Notes under the pieces: model-generated
The model's input: only the letters and a program-made list of their open reading frames with translations
Database searches by the model: none
Told to the model about the DNA's origin: nothing
Assembly: GCF_000220395.1 (NCBI RefSeq)
Contig: NW_004086263.1
Location: 1-34,620 of the forward strand
Reading direction: 5' to 3'
Origin: Ichthyophthirius multifiliis
Lineage: Eukaryota; Ciliophora; Oligohymenophorea; Hymenostomatida
DNA: 34,620 nt
Shown: one piece after another, positions 32,117 through 34,620 of the stretch
Numbering within the stretch: position 1 is the stretch's first letter
How the letters are laid out: each line of letters starts with the position of its first letter
Made by a program: the position numbers and the translations under genes

Positions 32117-34562
32117 TTTTTTTGTTTTTGTTTTTTTTTGTGTTTTTTTGTTTTTTTGTTTTTTTTGTTTTTTTCGGATATTTATTTATTTAGTTTAGTA
32201 TTTAATGTGTGTATTTATGTATGTTTTTTTATTAATATAGGAATTTTTTTAATTATTTTTTATTTGAAAATTTTAGAAAAGTATAGAAAGATATTATTAT
32301 ATTTAAGATTAATATATTAATTTAATATTCATATTATTTTGTTTTCTTATTTGTAAATTTTTTTTTTAAAACTTTAATTTTTTGTTTAATAAAATATAAA
32401 ATTTATATAAATAATATAATAATATTAAAATATGAGATAGTTATAATTTATATATTTAAGAAAGAAAGAAAAAATATTTTAAGTATTTAATAATTATTAT
32501 TTTTAAGTTAACAAGAAAGCACATAAAAATAAAACTTTTAAGATAGTTTATATTTAATTTAAATTTCAATCTAATGATATATTTGATAAAAATTCTATTA
32601 TTTATAATTAAATAAATATTTATTCTAATAATAATTAAAACCATTTTGATTAATAATAAATTTTAATTATATTTTATTTGAAAATTTATAATATAGTTTA
32701 ATAAGTTATTTTTAAATATTTATTTTTTAGATTGTAATGAAGTTATTATTTATATTTATATCACATTTAAAAATAATTATTTATTTTTTATTGTTATTAT
32801 TTAAATATTTTTTTTTTTTATATTATAATAATATAAAAAGTTATATAAAATATTAATACATAAAAATAATTTATATAAAAAACAAATAAACTTAATAAAT
32901 TTATATAAGAAAATAAATAAAAATAATATTAAAAATTTAAAGATATTTTTTTTTTTTTAAGTCATTATATTTTTAATTAATTAAAAAAAAATAATATTAA
33001 TTTTTTATTTATATATTTATATTTGTAAAAACTATTTATTTTTTTTAAAAATAAATTAAATATTTTCTCATAATATTATAAATATTTAATTAATTACAAA
33101 AATATTATATAATATATAATATTATTATTATATATAATATTTTATAATTAATAAATATTTTTACCAAAAAACTTTATATTATTTATTTCGAAAAAAATAA
33201 AAATAATAAATATAATATATAGACTATATATTTACGTAAATGAAGAATTTTTAAAAATATAAAGTTCTAAATAATAAGTTATAATTAATTTTTTTAAAAA
33301 AAACCTCAAAATAATATTTATTTAAAAAAAAAAAAAATAGAAATCCTATATAATTAAATAATAAATTATTTGTTAATGTTATTGTTTTTCTTTTATATTT
33401 ATAATAAAATTAATGCAAGGGAAAAAAATATAAAAATACAAAAATATATAATGAATAGCATAATTTATATAAATAATATAATTTTTTAAAAATATTTTTT
33501 ATAATATATAATAAATACACAATATAATATAATAATATATAATATTTGATTAGTTAGATAATTTGAATTTAAGAGAATTATATTACAATATTTTAATGTA
33601 TAAATTTTAAAGAAAAATATATCAAATAATACTTATTAAAACAAAAAAATTAAAAAGACAGAAATTGTAAATTTAATTTTTTACAATTTTTTAATTTAAT
33701 TCATCATAATATTTTTTTTGTATATAAAAATAAATTATATTTATTGTATAAATTTATTTAAAGTATTTATAATTTTAATAAAAAAAATAAGATAAATAAA
33801 ATTAAATATAAACCTGGAAATTAAATAAAAATATAAATATTTTATATTTATTTATTATATAAAAAATAAAAAAAAAAAAGATACACAAAAATATTTTTAA
33901 TTTAAAATAAATATTTTTTGTAAATATTTTAAAGATAAAAATATAATTTTTTTTATAATAATAAAAAATATTTATATATATATATATATATTATATTAAT
34001 TAATATAAATATATATAAATATATACATTTATATTATATATATTAATTTATTTAATTATAACTTTTTATATTTATTATTATTTATTTTTATATTATATAT
34101 TTTTGGTATATTTTTTTATGATTTTTTTTGATTTTTTTAATCTTTAGCTTTATTTTTTCCATCTTTATGTATATTTTTTATCATATATATATTTTTATTT
34201 TGTTATAAAATTTTTATGTTTGATTTTTTTTATTAAACAAAACAATATTTTATATATTAAATATTTTTTATTTTCTTTTATAAATTTTTTTATTTTTGAT
34301 AAATATTTAGTATAAATATATTTTATTCTTATAATTTGTATTTATAAAATATTTATTTTATTTTTATAAATAATTATTTTTATCATATAAATAATATGAT
34401 TTTAAAATTTTACTTATATTAAAATATTATATTTATTAAATATTATTTAAATTATATTTTATAATTTATTTAATTAATATAAATACTTTAATTAATATAT
34501 ATAAATACTTTTATTTAAAAAAAAATTATATTTATATTTAAAAACAATAATATATATATATA

Positions 34563-34612
<50 letters not shown>

Positions 34613-34620
34613 TTAATTAA
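32117..34620. other. Long AT-rich spacer to the right edge
   Basis: About 2.5 kb with the lowest GC of the window. It begins with the A-rich (T-rich on the plus strand) prohibitin leader to about 32180. Frames at 32138-32320 and 32456-32644 are composed of Phe, Ile, Lys and Asn codons and look random. A Lys-rich minus-strand frame near 34090-34190 (KDGKNKAKDQ) could be the tail of a gene but is too short to support. No telomere repeat is seen. Confidence 0.65.
34551..34608. repeat. (TA)n microsatellite near the right edge
   Basis: About 58 bp of TA with one interruption near 34566. Confidence 0.95.

Noticed and set aside
31983-32320. Phe-rich standard-code frames on the plus strand
   Set aside because: They are the complement of the first intron, first exon and A-rich leader of prohibitin-2, plus random AT-rich spacer.
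32117-34620. Possible chromosome end at the right edge
   Set aside because: No G4T2/C4A2-type telomere repeat is present; the sequence is ordinary AT-rich spacer ending in TA and TTAA.

Overview
The window is nuclear, probably macronuclear, DNA of a ciliate. Long reading frames carry many in-frame TAA and TAG codons where related proteins have glutamine or other polar residues, and every gene I could close ends in TGA. The base composition is extremely AT-rich, introns are small (about 44 to 300 bp, GT...AG), and spacers consist almost only of A and T. A hymenostome such as Ichthyophthirius would fit (inference). All genes below were read with TAA/TAG = Gln. Short frames found with the standard code are mostly fragments or shadows. 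No tRNA, rRNA, CRISPR array, telomere repeat, transposon or virus-like element was seen.

Layout. 1-611: a weak minus-strand frame running off the left edge. 1785-2642 (-): PP2C phosphatase. 2879-3956 (+): PH-domain/coiled-coil protein with three introns. 3983-5314 (-): RsmI-like rRNA methyltransferase with a mitochondrial-type N-terminus. 5403-5627 (+): twin CX9C miniprotein. 5725-7205 (-): tandem cyclic-nucleotide-binding protein with one apparent frameshift. 8442-9306 (-): Coq11-like SDR. 9510-9989 (+): TMEM208/SND2. 10424-13801: two nearly identical copies of a secreted, probably GPI-anchored protein, head to head, the left one interrupted by an assembly gap. 14369-15010: decayed rhodanese copy. 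15765-17240 (+): persulfide-dioxygenase/rhodanese fusion. 17392-27656 (+): a 12-exon IP3-receptor/ryanodine-receptor superfamily calcium channel of about 3,020 residues. 27755-28078 (-): small Tim chaperone. 29991-30716 (+): uracil phosphoribosyltransferase. 31120-32116 (-): prohibitin-2. 32117-34620: AT-rich spacer.

How they fit together. This is a normal ciliate chromosome arm of independent genes, mostly in divergent or convergent pairs with 27-200 bp between them and some AT-rich spacers of 1-2.5 kb. Several encode mitochondrial proteins (RsmI-like, twin CX9C, probable Coq11, small Tim, prohibitin-2). Two point to second-messenger signalling (cyclic-nucleotide-binding protein, calcium channel). 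The most notable items are the calcium channel, whose IP3-contact residues and filter aspartate look replaced; the near-perfect inverted gene pair; and the live rhodanese fusion beside its decayed copy.
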